Shown here: positions 25,599 to 34,398 of the stretch, in pieces
Layout: every line of letters begins with the position of its first letter
How positions within the stretch are numbered: the stretch's first letter is position 1
Assembly: GCF_009604425.1 (NCBI RefSeq)
Contig: NZ_WEGI01000010.1
Location: 248,001-312,000, forward strand
Length of the DNA: 64,000 nucleotides
DNA from: Nocardia aurantia
GTDB lineage: Bacteria > Actinomycetota > Actinomycetes > Mycobacteriales > Mycobacteriaceae
Direction of reading: 5' to 3'
Position numbers and translations under genes: made by a program
The notes under the pieces: generated by a model
The model's input: the letters and a program-made list of their open reading frames with translations, nothing else
What the model was told of the DNA's origin: nothing
Databases searched by the model: none

Positions 25599-26450
25599 TC
25601 ACCGTGCGTGGGGTTCGGCCTCGTGGATGGTGCCGTTTAGGTCTGTGAATCCGTAGTCGCGTGCCAGTTCGGCTGTCCGCCAGGAGTTTCCGGCGCGGGT
25701 GTGGCGGTCCGGGGCCGTAGCCAGTGCCACCACCGCACGGCCTGCGAAGCGGGGTGACTGGGCGTCGGCCAGGTCGAAGGTGCCCTCGCCGGGGAGGGTG
25801 ATGTGCCGGTGTCCGGTCGCGTCGGCCGGAATCAGTTGTAGCAGTTCGGTATCCACGATTCCGGGCCACAGTGAGACGGCGGTGGCGCGGGTGTCGCGCA
25901 GATCGTGTGCCAGGTCGGCGGTGAGCCGGTCGACGGCCGTCTTCGCGACCCCGTAGACCGCGTTGTGGGTGTAGCGCGCCGCGCCGGGGGAGGAGACGTT
26001 CACGATCAGGCCGCCGGATTCGATCAGCAGCGGTGCCGCGAAATGCGCTGCCACATAATGGGATCGGACGCCGATGTCGAAGCTCTCGTCCCACGCCTTC
26101 GGTGGCACCTCCCAGAACGGCCTGCCGAGCCAGCGGGCGGAGGCGGGGGAGTTGTAGACGTTGTTGACCAGGACGTCCAGCCGGCCGTGTTCCGCGCCGA
26201 TCGCGGCGAACAGCCCGGCGACCGCCTCGTCGTCGCGGTGATCACAGACGAACGGCACTCCGATGCCGCCGAGTTCGTCCACCGCCGCGGCGGTGTCGAG
26301 GACCGTGCCGGGCAACCGGCCGGCGGTGGCGGTGCGGCCGGTGACGTAGACGGTCGCGCCCGCCGCCCCCAATTCCAGTGCGATGCCCTTGCCGATGCCG
26401 CGGCTGGCTCCCGTGACGACCGCGACCCGGCCGGAAAGTGTTCCGTTCAC
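25599..26450 (-). CDS. Short-chain dehydrogenase/reductase
   Basis: The protein has 283 residues from GTG. It is a classical SDR: the cofactor motif TGASRGIG lies at 13-20, the DVLVNNVY strand near 92-99, catalytic Ser in NVSSPG (about 151-156), and the Y-x3-K pair Tyr166/Lys170 in AVYGVAK. The longer loop after the NN motif resembles DHRS1-type members. The substrate is unknown. It is divergent from an epoxide-hydrolase-like gene with a KstR-type palindrome between them, which suggests a role in steroid or lipid degradation. Confidence 0.87.
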   Translation of the reverse strand: MNGTLSGRVAVVTGASRGIGKGIALELGAAGATVYVTGRTATAGRLPGTVLDTAAAVDELGGIGVPFVCDHRDDEAVAGLFAAIGAEHGRLDVLVNNVYNSPASARWLGRPFWEVPPKAWDESFDIGVRSHYVAAHFAAPLLIESGGLIVNVSSPGAARYTHNAVYGVAKTAVDRLTADLAHDLRDTRATAVSLWPGIVDTELLQLIPADATGHRHITLPGEGTFDLADAQSPRFAGRAVVALATAPDRHTRAGNSWRTAELARDYGFTDLNGTIHEAEPHAR

Positions 26451-26474
26451 GACTCCGGGACATTACCGTGAAAT

Positions 26475-26488
26475 AAGAACACGTTCTA
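26475..26488. promoter_or_regulatory. KstR-type palindromic operator
   Basis: The 14-mer AAGAACACGTTCTA contains the perfect palindrome AGAAC-AC-GTTCT (26476-26487). It fits the KstR consensus TnnAACnnGTTnnA (cholesterol-catabolism repressor of mycobacteria and Rhodococcus) at all positions except the first T. It lies midway between the divergent SDR and hydrolase starts. Confidence 0.65.
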
Positions 26489-26503
26489 GTCATTGGAGGC
26501 GCG

Positions 26504-27490
26504 GTGACCCCGACGCATCGGTTCGTCGACACCAACGGAATTCGGCTGCATATCGCCGAGTGGGGGAGCGGATACCCGGTGATCTTCTGTCACGGGTTCC
26601 CGCACGGCTGGTTCATCTGGCACCGGCAGTTGGCGACGATCGGGGCTGCCGGATACCACGCCATCGCGCCGGACCTGCGCGGCTACGGCCGCACGGAGGC
26701 GCCGGACGGGGTGGACGCGCACACCAACGTCGCCGTGATCGGGGATCTCCTCGGGTTGCTCGATGCCCTCGGCGCCGACCGCGCGGTGTTCGTCGGCCTG
26801 GACTTCGGCGCGCAACTGGTGTGGGAACTGGCGTTGCGGGCCCCGGATCGTGTGGCCGGGGTGATCGTTGCGAACAACCCGTACTCGCCGCGCGCCCCGA
26901 AGCCGCCGTCGAGCTACTGGACCAAGGCCGCCGAACGGCACTTCCTGCACCTGTCGTACTTTCAGGAGCCTGGGGTGGCCGATGCCGAACTGGCCGCGCG
27001 CCCACGGGAATTCCTCGCCAACGTGTACTACGCGCTGAGCGCCGACTATCACTATCTGGACACCTGGCAGAACCCGCCCGGCCTCGGCTACCTGGACGTG
27101 CTCCCGAAGGCGCCCGCGCTACCGTGGAACTGGCTGACCGTCTCCGAATTCGACTATCTCGCCACCGAATTCGAGCGCACCGGCTTCACCGGCGGCCTCG
27201 CCTGGTACCGGGCGCTGGACCGCAACTGGGAACTGTCCGCCGACCTGCCTGCCACCGTGACCGTGCCCGTCCACTTCCTCTACGGCGAGAACGACCCGGA
27301 CATGGCGGGTTTCAGCGGCCGCGACCCGCTCGCCGTCATGCGGGCGCACCTCGCCGACCTGCGCGCTGTCGAAAAGGTGACCGGCGCAGGGCATCTCGTC
27401 CAACTGGAACGCACCGGTGCGGTCAACGACTTCCTGCTCGCCGCAGTGGCGGACCTGGTCGGCCCGCCCGTCGCCGCGCCGAGCGCCTGA
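26504..27490 (+). CDS. Alpha/beta hydrolase, epoxide-hydrolase-like
   Basis: The protein has 328 residues. The oxyanion motif HGFPHGW (30-36) and nucleophile elbow GLDFGAQ with Asp100 in place of Ser are typical of soluble epoxide hydrolases and dehalogenases. The acid is expected near LYGENDPDM and the catalytic His in TGAGHLVQLE. A cap domain lies between about residues 130 and 230. GTG 26504 is preceded by TTGGAGG (GGAGG at 26495-26499). It is probably KstR-controlled together with the divergent SDR. Confidence 0.85.
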   Translation: MTPTHRFVDTNGIRLHIAEWGSGYPVIFCHGFPHGWFIWHRQLATIGAAGYHAIAPDLRGYGRTEAPDGVDAHTNVAVIGDLLGLLDALGADRAVFVGLDFGAQLVWELALRAPDRVAGVIVANNPYSPRAPKPPSSYWTKAAERHFLHLSYFQEPGVADAELAARPREFLANVYYALSADYHYLDTWQNPPGLGYLDVLPKAPALPWNWLTVSEFDYLATEFERTGFTGGLAWYRALDRNWELSADLPATVTVPVHFLYGENDPDMAGFSGRDPLAVMRAHLADLRAVEKVTGAGHLVQLERTGAVNDFLLAAVADLVGPPVAAPSA

Positions 27491-27557
27491 GCCGACCAGC
27501 CACCGCCGCAACGATTTTCGCACGTGTTCGGAGACGGTGGCCGCCGACGATGCAGAC

Positions 27558-27586
27558 CGGCCGCCCACCCGCCGGGTGGGCGGCCG
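27558..27586. terminator. Bidirectional terminator hairpin
   Basis: Perfect 13-bp arms CGGCCGCCCACCC (27558-27570) and GGGTGGGCGGCCG (27574-27586) flank a 3-nt loop between the convergent hydrolase and pgl genes. The right arm runs into the tandem repeat. Confidence 0.65.
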
Positions 27587-27641
27587 TAGCCGGGCGGCCG
27601 TAGCCGGGCGGCCGTAGCCGGGCGGCCGTAGCCGGGCGGCC
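27579..27641. repeat. 14-bp tandem repeat, four full copies plus a half
   Basis: GGCGGCCGTAGCCG is repeated exactly at 27579, 27593, 27607 and 27621, followed by a 7-nt partial copy. It abuts the pgl stop. Each unit contains the self-complementary CGGCCG, so it can extend the adjacent terminator structure. Copy number is likely to vary between strains. Confidence 0.9.
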
Positions 27642-27646
27642 CGCCG

Positions 27647-28381
27647 TCAGCGGGGCAGCTGAGCCGCCGCGGCCTCGTCGAGCAGCCAGGTGGTGGTTTC
27701 GCTGCCCGCGGCACCCGCGGCCGGGATGTCGATCGGCGCGGCTCCGGCCAGCGCGCCGGCGACCGCCTCGGCCTTGGCCGCGCCACCCACCACGAGCACC
27801 ACGTGGCGGGTGCGGCGGATCGCGGGCAGGGTCAAGGTGACCCGGACCGGCGGCGGTTTCGGCGAATTCGTCACCGCCACAACCAGTTCGTGGTCCTCGC
27901 GGGTCGCGTCGGTATCGGGGAACAGCGAGTTCACGTGGCCCTCGCCGCCCATGCCGAGCAGGTGCAGATCGAAGGCGCCGTGCTCGGCGAGGTGCGCGTG
28001 CACCAGCGCCGAGTACTCGGCGGCGGCCTCGATCGGATCGGGATATTCGCCGTCGGAGGTCGCGACCGGATGCACCCGGGACGGGTCCACCGGCACATGG
28101 TCCAGCAGCGCCTGCCGGGCCTGCAAGTCGTTGCGCTCGGCGTCGCCTGCGGGAACGAACCGTTCGTCGCCCCAGAACACGTCCAGCCGGGACCAGTCGA
28201 TCTCGCCGGGTGATTTGCGCACCACCTCGAGCAGGCCGATGCCGGTGCCGCCGCCGGTGAGCACCACCGAGGCGGAGCCTCGGGCCCGCTGCGCCGCGGT
28301 GACCACCGCGACGAGGCGGGCCGCCGCGGCCGCCACCAGATCGTCTGTGCCGGAATGGATCTCGACGATCCGCTCAGTCAT
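27647..28381 (-). CDS. pgl: 6-phosphogluconolactonase
   Basis: The protein has 244 residues of the DevB/SOL family. Conserved blocks are VVLTGGGTGIGLLEVV, DVFWGDERFVPAGDAERN and LLGMGGEGHVNSLFPDT. It hydrolyses 6-phosphogluconolactone, the second step of the oxidative pentose phosphate pathway. It is the last gene of tkt-tal-zwf-opcA-pgl; its ATG overlaps the end of opcA by 8 bp. Confidence 0.95.
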   Translation of the reverse strand: MTERIVEIHSGTDDLVAAAAARLVAVVTAAQRARGSASVVLTGGGTGIGLLEVVRKSPGEIDWSRLDVFWGDERFVPAGDAERNDLQARQALLDHVPVDPSRVHPVATSDGEYPDPIEAAAEYSALVHAHLAEHGAFDLHLLGMGGEGHVNSLFPDTDATREDHELVVAVTNSPKPPPVRVTLTLPAIRRTRHVVLVVGGAAKAEAVAGALAGAAPIDIPAAGAAGSETTTWLLDEAAAAQLPR

Positions 28382-29282
28382 AGATCACCTTTTCGATGCC
28401 GGCCAGGGCCTCGGCGTACACCTCGTCGGCATCGAGCCGGCGCAGTTCCTCGGCCAGGCAGTCCTTGGTCTCGCGGCGGGCCAGGGCGAACCGTGCGTTG
28501 GGCTCGCCGGTGCGTTCCAGCGTCGCGGTGCGGCCGGTCTGCGGCCGGGAGATCGCGATCGAGACCGACGCGCGGTGCAATTCCACCTTCAGGTCGCCGG
28601 TCTTGCGGTATACGGGGCATTCCAGCCGGGCGGCGAGCCAACCGGCCAGCACGTCCAGGGCCGGTTCCTCGTAGAGGCCGGACACCGTCACCGACTCCAC
28701 CGGGTCGTACGGCGGATCGTCCAGCGCCGCGGCCAGCAGAGCCCGCCAGTAGGTGATCCGGCTCCACGCCAGATCCGTGTCACCGGGCGCGTAGGAGGCC
28801 AGCCGCTTCTTGATGGTCGCTTGCGGATCGGTGGCGAAGGTCGCGTCGGTGATGCGCCGGGTGGCGAGTTTGCCCACCGCGTCCTCGGCCGGATACTTCG
28901 GCGCGCCGCGCGGCCACCAGGCCACCACCGGCACATCGGGCAGCAGGAACGGGATCACCACGCTGTTCTCGTGGTTGATCAGCTCGCCCTGCAACCGCAG
29001 CACGATCACCTCGGCCGCGCCGGCGTCGCCGCCGACCCGGATCTGGGCGTCGAGTTTGGTGTCGGCGAACCGGTCGCCGCGGGCCAGCACGATCACCCGT
29101 GAGGGATGTTCGCGGCTGGAGTCGTTGGCCGCCTCGATGGCGTCCTCGGCCTCGGAACTGTCCAGCGTGCACACCACGAGCGTCAGCACCCGGCCCTGGG
29201 TGACGACGCCGTTGGCGTCGCGCAGGCTGACCAGGCGTTTGGCGACCGCCTGGGTGGTGGTGTCGGGCATGTCGACTATCAC
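28374..29282 (-). CDS. opcA: Glucose-6-phosphate dehydrogenase assembly/activator protein OpcA
   Basis: The protein has about 302 residues from GTG 29282, which overlaps the zwf stop (GTGA). The family N-terminus IVDMPDTTTQAV is visible, followed by RVLTLVVCTLDSSEAEDAIEAAN and VPVVAWWPRGAP. OpcA binds and stimulates G6PDH (known from cyanobacteria and actinobacteria). The pairing with zwf is conserved. A frame extension to 29294 exists but would read further into zwf. Confidence 0.93.
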   Translation of the reverse strand: MIVDMPDTTTQAVAKRLVSLRDANGVVTQGRVLTLVVCTLDSSEAEDAIEAANDSSREHPSRVIVLARGDRFADTKLDAQIRVGGDAGAAEVIVLRLQGELINHENSVVIPFLLPDVPVVAWWPRGAPKYPAEDAVGKLATRRITDATFATDPQATIKKRLASYAPGDTDLAWSRITYWRALLAAALDDPPYDPVESVTVSGLYEEPALDVLAGWLAARLECPVYRKTGDLKVELHRASVSIAISRPQTGRTATLERTGEPNARFALARRETKDCLAEELRRLDADEVYAEALAGIEKVIYD

Positions 29283-30841
29283 GGCCGCCGCCATTCGCGC
29301 CCGGTGCGGGCGAGCATCTCGTCTGCGGATTTCGGGCCCCAGGTGCCCGACTCGTACGGGTCGGGCTTGCCGCCGGCGGCCCAGTGCTCGATCACGGGAT
29401 CGAGTATCCGCCAGGACAATTCGACCTCCTCGTTGACCGGGAACAGCGACGGCACCCCGAGCAGCACGTCCAGGATCAGCCGTTCGTAGGCCTCCGGCGA
29501 GGATTCGGTGAACGAGGCGCCGTAGCTGAAGTCCATGTTCACGTCGCGGACCTCCATGCTGGAGCCCGGCACCTTGGAGCCGAACCGCAGCGTGATGCCC
29601 TCGTCCGGCTGCACCCGGATGACCAGGGCGTTCTGCCCCAGCTCCTCGGTCATGACCTGATCGAACGGCAGATGCGGCGCGCGCTTGAACATGATCGCGA
29701 TCTCGGTGACGCGGCGGCCCAGGCGCTTACCCGTGCGCAGATAGAACGGCACCCCGGCCCAGCGCCGGGTGTCGACGTTGAGCGTGATCGCGGCGTAGGT
29801 CTCGGTGCGCGACTGCGGGTCGAAACCCTCCTCGTCGAGCAGCCCGACCACGTGCTCGCTGCCCTGCCAGCCCTCGGTGTACTGCCCGCGCGCGGTGGTC
29901 TCGTCCAGCGGCTCGACCAGTTTCAGCGCCGAGAACACCTTGATCTTCTCGATCTGCAACTGCTTGGGCTGGAAGCTGACCGGATCCTCCATCGTGGTCA
30001 GCGCCAGCAGTTGCAACAGGTGGTTCTGGATCACGTCGCGCGCGGCGCCGATGCCGTCGTAATAGCCTGCGCGGCCGCCCAATCCGATGTCCTCGGCCAT
30101 CGTGATCTGGACGTGGTCGACGTAGTTGGAGTTCCAGATCGGCTGGAACAGCTCGTTGGCGAAGCGCAGCGCCAGCAGGTTCTGCACCGTCTCCTTGCCC
30201 AGATAGTGATCGATGCGGAAGACCGTCTCCTCCGGGAAGGTCCGGTTCACCAGAGCGTTGAGTTCCTTCGCACTCTTCAGGTCGTGGCCGAACGGCTTCT
30301 CGATCACCACCCGGCGCCACGGCTTCGCGTGCCCCGGTTCGGGTTCCGTGGCCGCCGCCAGTCCGGTGCGCGAAAGCTGTTGCAGCACAACCGGGAACGC
30401 GTTCGGCGGAATGGACAGGTAGAAGGCGTGATTGCCGCCGGTGCCCCGATCGTGGTCCAGCTGCTTCAACGTCGACGCCAGCTGGGAGAACGCCGCGTCG
30501 TCCTCGAAGGTGCCCTGGACGAACCGGATGCCCTCCGACAGCTGGTCCCACACCTCCTGCCGGAACTCGGTGCGCGCGTGCGCCTTCACGGATTCCAGCA
30601 CGATCTGCGCGAAATCCTCGTGGCTGTACTCGCGCCGGGCGAATCCGACCAGCGCGAAGGCCGGGGGCAGCAGCCCCCGGTTCACGAGGTCGTAGATGGC
30701 CGGCATCAGCTTCTTGCGCGACAGGTCACCGGTGACCCCGAAGATCACCACACTGCACGGCCCCGCGATCCGGGGAAGCCGCTGATCGCGCTCTTCGCGC
30801 AGCGGATTCACCGGAACGGCCGTCGACTGCTCGCCGGCCAT
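29279..30841 (-). CDS. zwf: Glucose-6-phosphate 1-dehydrogenase
   Basis: The protein has 520 residues. The NADP-binding motif is GVTGDLSRKKL, the active-site peptide RIDHYLGKE contains the catalytic His/Lys region, and EKPFGHDLKSAKELN is conserved. It produces NADPH and 6-phosphogluconolactone. It lies 4 nt after tal and overlaps opcA, consistent with one operon. Confidence 0.97.
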   Translation of the reverse strand: MAGEQSTAVPVNPLREERDQRLPRIAGPCSVVIFGVTGDLSRKKLMPAIYDLVNRGLLPPAFALVGFARREYSHEDFAQIVLESVKAHARTEFRQEVWDQLSEGIRFVQGTFEDDAAFSQLASTLKQLDHDRGTGGNHAFYLSIPPNAFPVVLQQLSRTGLAAATEPEPGHAKPWRRVVIEKPFGHDLKSAKELNALVNRTFPEETVFRIDHYLGKETVQNLLALRFANELFQPIWNSNYVDHVQITMAEDIGLGGRAGYYDGIGAARDVIQNHLLQLLALTTMEDPVSFQPKQLQIEKIKVFSALKLVEPLDETTARGQYTEGWQGSEHVVGLLDEEGFDPQSRTETYAAITLNVDTRRWAGVPFYLRTGKRLGRRVTEIAIMFKRAPHLPFDQVMTEELGQNALVIRVQPDEGITLRFGSKVPGSSMEVRDVNMDFSYGASFTESSPEAYERLILDVLLGVPSLFPVNEEVELSWRILDPVIEHWAAGGKPDPYESGTWGPKSADEMLARTGREWRRP

Positions 30842-30845
30842 CGGG

Positions 30846-31985
30846 CTATTTGCTCCCCGCGCTGGTGTCGGAGAGGGCGGTCGTGGTCGCCTCCAGCAAC
30901 TCGTCCCAGGATTTCACGAACTTGTCGACACCCTCGCGCTCGAGCACCACGAAGACATCGGTGATGTCGACCCCGACGGCGGCGAGCCGGTCGAACACCC
31001 GCTGCGACTCCTCGGCGGTGCCGCTGACCGCGTCACCGTGCACGACGCCGTGGTCGGCGACCGCCTCGAGGGTCTTCTCCGGCATGGTGTTCACCGTGTT
31101 CGGCGCGGCCAGCTCGGTGACGTACAGGGTGTCCGAGTAGTCCGGGTTCTTCACGCCGGTGGACGCCCACAGCGGCCGCTGCCGGTTGGCGCCGCCGTTG
31201 GCGTGCAGGTACTGGAAGGTCGAGATGTGCTTGCCGTCGACGAACACGTCCCGGTACGCCTCGTAGGCGAGCCGCGCGTTGGCCACACCGGCCTGGCCGC
31301 GCAGCTCCAGCGCCTCCGGGGTGCCGATCTTCTCCAGCCGGGCATCGATCTCGGTGTCCACCCGGGACACGAAGAACGAGGCGACCGAGTGGATCTTGCC
31401 GATGTCGTGGCCGCCGAGCGACGCGTTGCGGACGCCGTCGAGGTAGGCGCCCATCACCGACAGGTACCGCTCGACGGAGAAGATCAGCGTGACGTTGACG
31501 CTGATGCCCTCGGTGAGCACCCGGGTGATGGCCGGCAGGCCCGCCTCGGTGGCCGGGATCTTGATGAACAGATTGGGCCGGTCGACGATCTTCCACAGCT
31601 CGATCGCCTGGGCCACCGTCTTGTCGGTGTCGAACGCCAGGCGCGGGTCGACCTCGATCGAGACCCGGCCGTCGACGCCGTTGGTGGCGTCGAACACGTC
31701 CGCGAACACATCGCAGGCGGCGCGCACGTCGTCGGTGGTGATGGTGCGGATCGCCGCGTCGGCGTCGGCGCCCTGCGCGGTGAGATCCTTCAGCTGGCCG
31801 TCGTACGCGTGGCCCTTGCTCAGCGCGCCCTGGAAGATCGTCGGGTTGGTGGTGACGCCGACGACGCTGCGGGTGGCGATCAGATCGGCGAGGTTTCCGG
31901 ACTGGATCCGGTCGCGGGACAGGTCGTCCAGCCACACGGACACCCCGGCCGCGGAGAGCGCGGCGAGGTTCTCGTTCTGAGCCAT
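30846..31985 (-). CDS. tal: Transaldolase
   Basis: The protein has 379 residues, the long actinobacterial type. It has GVTTNPTIFQGAL, the Schiff-base Lys in NLFIKIPATEAGLPAI, and WASTGVKNPDYSDTLY near the C-terminus. It moves a dihydroxyacetone unit between sedoheptulose 7-phosphate and glyceraldehyde 3-phosphate. It lies 6 nt after tkt. Confidence 0.96.
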   Translation of the reverse strand: MAQNENLAALSAAGVSVWLDDLSRDRIQSGNLADLIATRSVVGVTTNPTIFQGALSKGHAYDGQLKDLTAQGADADAAIRTITTDDVRAACDVFADVFDATNGVDGRVSIEVDPRLAFDTDKTVAQAIELWKIVDRPNLFIKIPATEAGLPAITRVLTEGISVNVTLIFSVERYLSVMGAYLDGVRNASLGGHDIGKIHSVASFFVSRVDTEIDARLEKIGTPEALELRGQAGVANARLAYEAYRDVFVDGKHISTFQYLHANGGANRQRPLWASTGVKNPDYSDTLYVTELAAPNTVNTMPEKTLEAVADHGVVHGDAVSGTAEESQRVFDRLAAVGVDITDVFVVLEREGVDKFVKSWDELLEATTTALSDTSAGSK

Positions 31986-31991
31986 GATCGG

Positions 31992-34136
31992 TTATCCCTT
32001 CACGTTGTCGAGTGAGCGCTGCGCGGCGTCCACGACATGTTCCGTCGTGAAGCCGAACTCCCGGAACAGGACCTGGTAGGGAGCCGAGGCGCCGAAATGC
32101 TCGATCGACACGATCTCGCCGGCGTCTCCGGCGAAACGGTGCCACGGCATCGCGATACCCGCCTCGACCACGACACGCGCCCGGACCGACGGCGGCAACA
32201 CCTTCTCGCGGTAGGCGCGGTCCTGGGTGTCGAACCACTCCACACACGGCATGGATACCACGCGGGCGCCGATGCCCTGCTCCTCCAGCTTAGTCCGCGC
32301 CTCCATGGCGATCTGCAACTCGGAACCGGTCGCGATCAGGATGATCTGCGGTGTGGCGGTGGACGACTCGGCCATGACATACCCGCCGCGGCGGACACCC
32401 TCGAAGCTGGTGCCCTCGAAGATCGGCAGATCCTGACGGGTCAGCGCCAGCGCGGACGGGCCGTCGATGTGCGGCATCTCGGATACCGAATACGGCGAAT
32501 GATGGTCGCCGCTCTCGATTTCCAGGATCGTGCGCCACGCGTACGCCGCCTCGTTGGCGTCGCCGGGCCGGACCACGTTCAGGCCGGGGATGGCCCGCAG
32601 CGCGGCCAGATGCTCGATCGGCTGATGGGTGGGGCCGTCCTCGCCGAGGCCGATCGAGTCGTGGGTCCACACGTAGACCGCCGGGATGCGCATCAGCGCG
32701 GCCAGCCGGACCGCCGGGCGCATGTAGTCGGAGAACACCAGGAACGTGCCGCCGTACGGGCGGGTCGGACCGTGCAACGCGATGCCGTTGAGGATCGAGC
32801 CCATCGCGTGCTCGCGCACACCGAAATGCAGTGTGCGGCCGTAGGGTTCGGCCTTCCAGGTGCTGGTGGAGATGGACTCCGGGCCGAAACTGGGCACGCC
32901 CGGCATCGTGGTGTTGTTGGATTCCGCGAGATCGGCCGAGCCGCCCCACAATTCGGGCAGCACCGGCGCCAGCGCGGCCAGCACCTTGCCGGACGCCTTA
33001 CGGGTCGAGGTGCCCTTCGGATCCGGCTCCCAGGACGGCAGCGCCCCGGTCCAGCCCTCGGGCAGCCGGCGCGCGGTCAGCCGGTCGAACAGTTCCTTGT
33101 TCTCCGGATTGGCCTGGGCCCAGGCGTCGAACTGCTCCTGCCAGGCGTCGCGGCCGGCCTTCGCGCGAGCCGCGGCGGTGCCCCGGGTGTGTTCGATGAC
33201 GGCCGGATCGACCTCGAAGGTCCGCTCCGGATCGAACCCCAGCACCTTCTTGACGGCCGCCACCTCGTCGGCGCCGAGCGCCGCGCCGTGGGCCATGCCG
33301 GTGTTCATCTTGTTCGGCGACGGATAGCCGATGATGGTGCGCAGCAGGATGAACGACGGCTTGTCGGCGACGGCCTTGGCGGCCTCGATCGCGGCCTCGA
33401 TACCGGCCACGTTCTCGCCGCCCTCGACCACCTGGACGTGCCAGCCGTAGGCGCGGTACCGCTCGGCGGTGTCCTCGCTGAGCGCGATGCGGGTGTCGTC
33501 CTCGATGGAGATCCGGTTGTCGTCGTAGACCACGACGAGATTGCCCAGCTGCTGGGTGCCGGCCAGCGACGACGCCTCGGAGGTGACACCCTCCTCGATG
33601 TCGCCGTCGGAGGCGATCACATAGATGAAGTGGTCGAACGGGCTACGGCCCGCCGGGGTCGCGGGATCGAACAGGCCGCGCTCGCGGCGGGCGGCCATGG
33701 CCATACCGACGGCGGAGGCCAGACCCTGGCCCAGCGGGCCGGTGGTGATCTCGACGCCCTTGGTGTGACGATGCTCGGGGTGGCCCGGGGTCAGCGAACC
33801 CCACTGCCGCAGATTCTGCAGATCTTCCAGCTCCAGGCCGAAACCGGCCAGGTACAGCTGGATGTACTGGGTGAGGCTGGAGTGGCCGCAGGACAGCACG
33901 AACCGATCGCGGCCGGTCCAGTCCGGATCGCTCGGGTCGATGTTCATCACCCGCTGGTACAGCGTGTACGCGAGCGGCGCGAGGCTCATCGCGGTGCCCG
34001 GATGACCGTTGCCGGCCTTCTGCACCGAGTCGGCGGCGAGCACCCGCACCGTGTTGACTGCTCTGGTGTCCAGATCGCTCCAGTCGACCGGATGGTGCGG
34101 CTGGGTGAGGGCTCGGATGTCGTCTGTGACTGACAC
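31992..34136 (-). CDS. tkt: Transketolase
   Basis: The protein has about 714 residues. TPP-binding regions are GHPGTAMSLAPLAY and ASDGDIEEGVTSEASSLAG; the pyrimidine domain has THDSIGLGEDGPTHQPIEHLA, with the catalytic His loop. It is the first gene of the pentose phosphate operon. GTG 34136 is chosen because AGGAG (complement of 34147-34151) lies 10 nt upstream and the following residues match the family N-terminus; a frame extension to 34166 is less likely. Confidence 0.96.
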   Translation of the reverse strand: MSVTDDIRALTQPHHPVDWSDLDTRAVNTVRVLAADSVQKAGNGHPGTAMSLAPLAYTLYQRVMNIDPSDPDWTGRDRFVLSCGHSSLTQYIQLYLAGFGLELEDLQNLRQWGSLTPGHPEHRHTKGVEITTGPLGQGLASAVGMAMAARRERGLFDPATPAGRSPFDHFIYVIASDGDIEEGVTSEASSLAGTQQLGNLVVVYDDNRISIEDDTRIALSEDTAERYRAYGWHVQVVEGGENVAGIEAAIEAAKAVADKPSFILLRTIIGYPSPNKMNTGMAHGAALGADEVAAVKKVLGFDPERTFEVDPAVIEHTRGTAAARAKAGRDAWQEQFDAWAQANPENKELFDRLTARRLPEGWTGALPSWEPDPKGTSTRKASGKVLAALAPVLPELWGGSADLAESNNTTMPGVPSFGPESISTSTWKAEPYGRTLHFGVREHAMGSILNGIALHGPTRPYGGTFLVFSDYMRPAVRLAALMRIPAVYVWTHDSIGLGEDGPTHQPIEHLAALRAIPGLNVVRPGDANEAAYAWRTILEIESGDHHSPYSVSEMPHIDGPSALALTRQDLPIFEGTSFEGVRRGGYVMAESSTATPQIILIATGSELQIAMEARTKLEEQGIGARVVSMPCVEWFDTQDRAYREKVLPPSVRARVVVEAGIAMPWHRFAGDAGEIVSIEHFGASAPYQVLFREFGFTTEHVVDAAQRSLDNVKG

Positions 34137-34398
34137 GACCGGGGTTCTCCTGACCTTATTCGACAACGTCTATGCGGTTGGGGGTGCACCTACCACCCTA
34201 GAGCGCCCCCGGTCGGCGGGATAACCGAACCCGCCCATGCGAACCGCCCGTGTCGTCCGCAATGTCGCCGTTACGTGCCCGCCGATTCGGGAGCGCGGAA
34301 CGCGTGGGTCTACCATCCCTTGTAGTAGTAGCCGCGCCGGACGCGTGCGCGCTGCTCGTTCCTATACCGGATCGAGGCACCACCTGCGAGGAGAAACA

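Noticed and set aside
27579..27641. 14-bp units considered as CRISPR or an origin iteron cluster
   Set aside because: No spacers, and no neighbouring replication gene or AT-rich region.
32037..34133. Long plus-strand frame of about 698 codons opposite tkt, and similar ones opposite zwf, pgk-tpiA and pgl
   Set aside because: Each is the complement of a well-supported gene and shows no conserved motif; these frames stay open because of GC-rich third positions.
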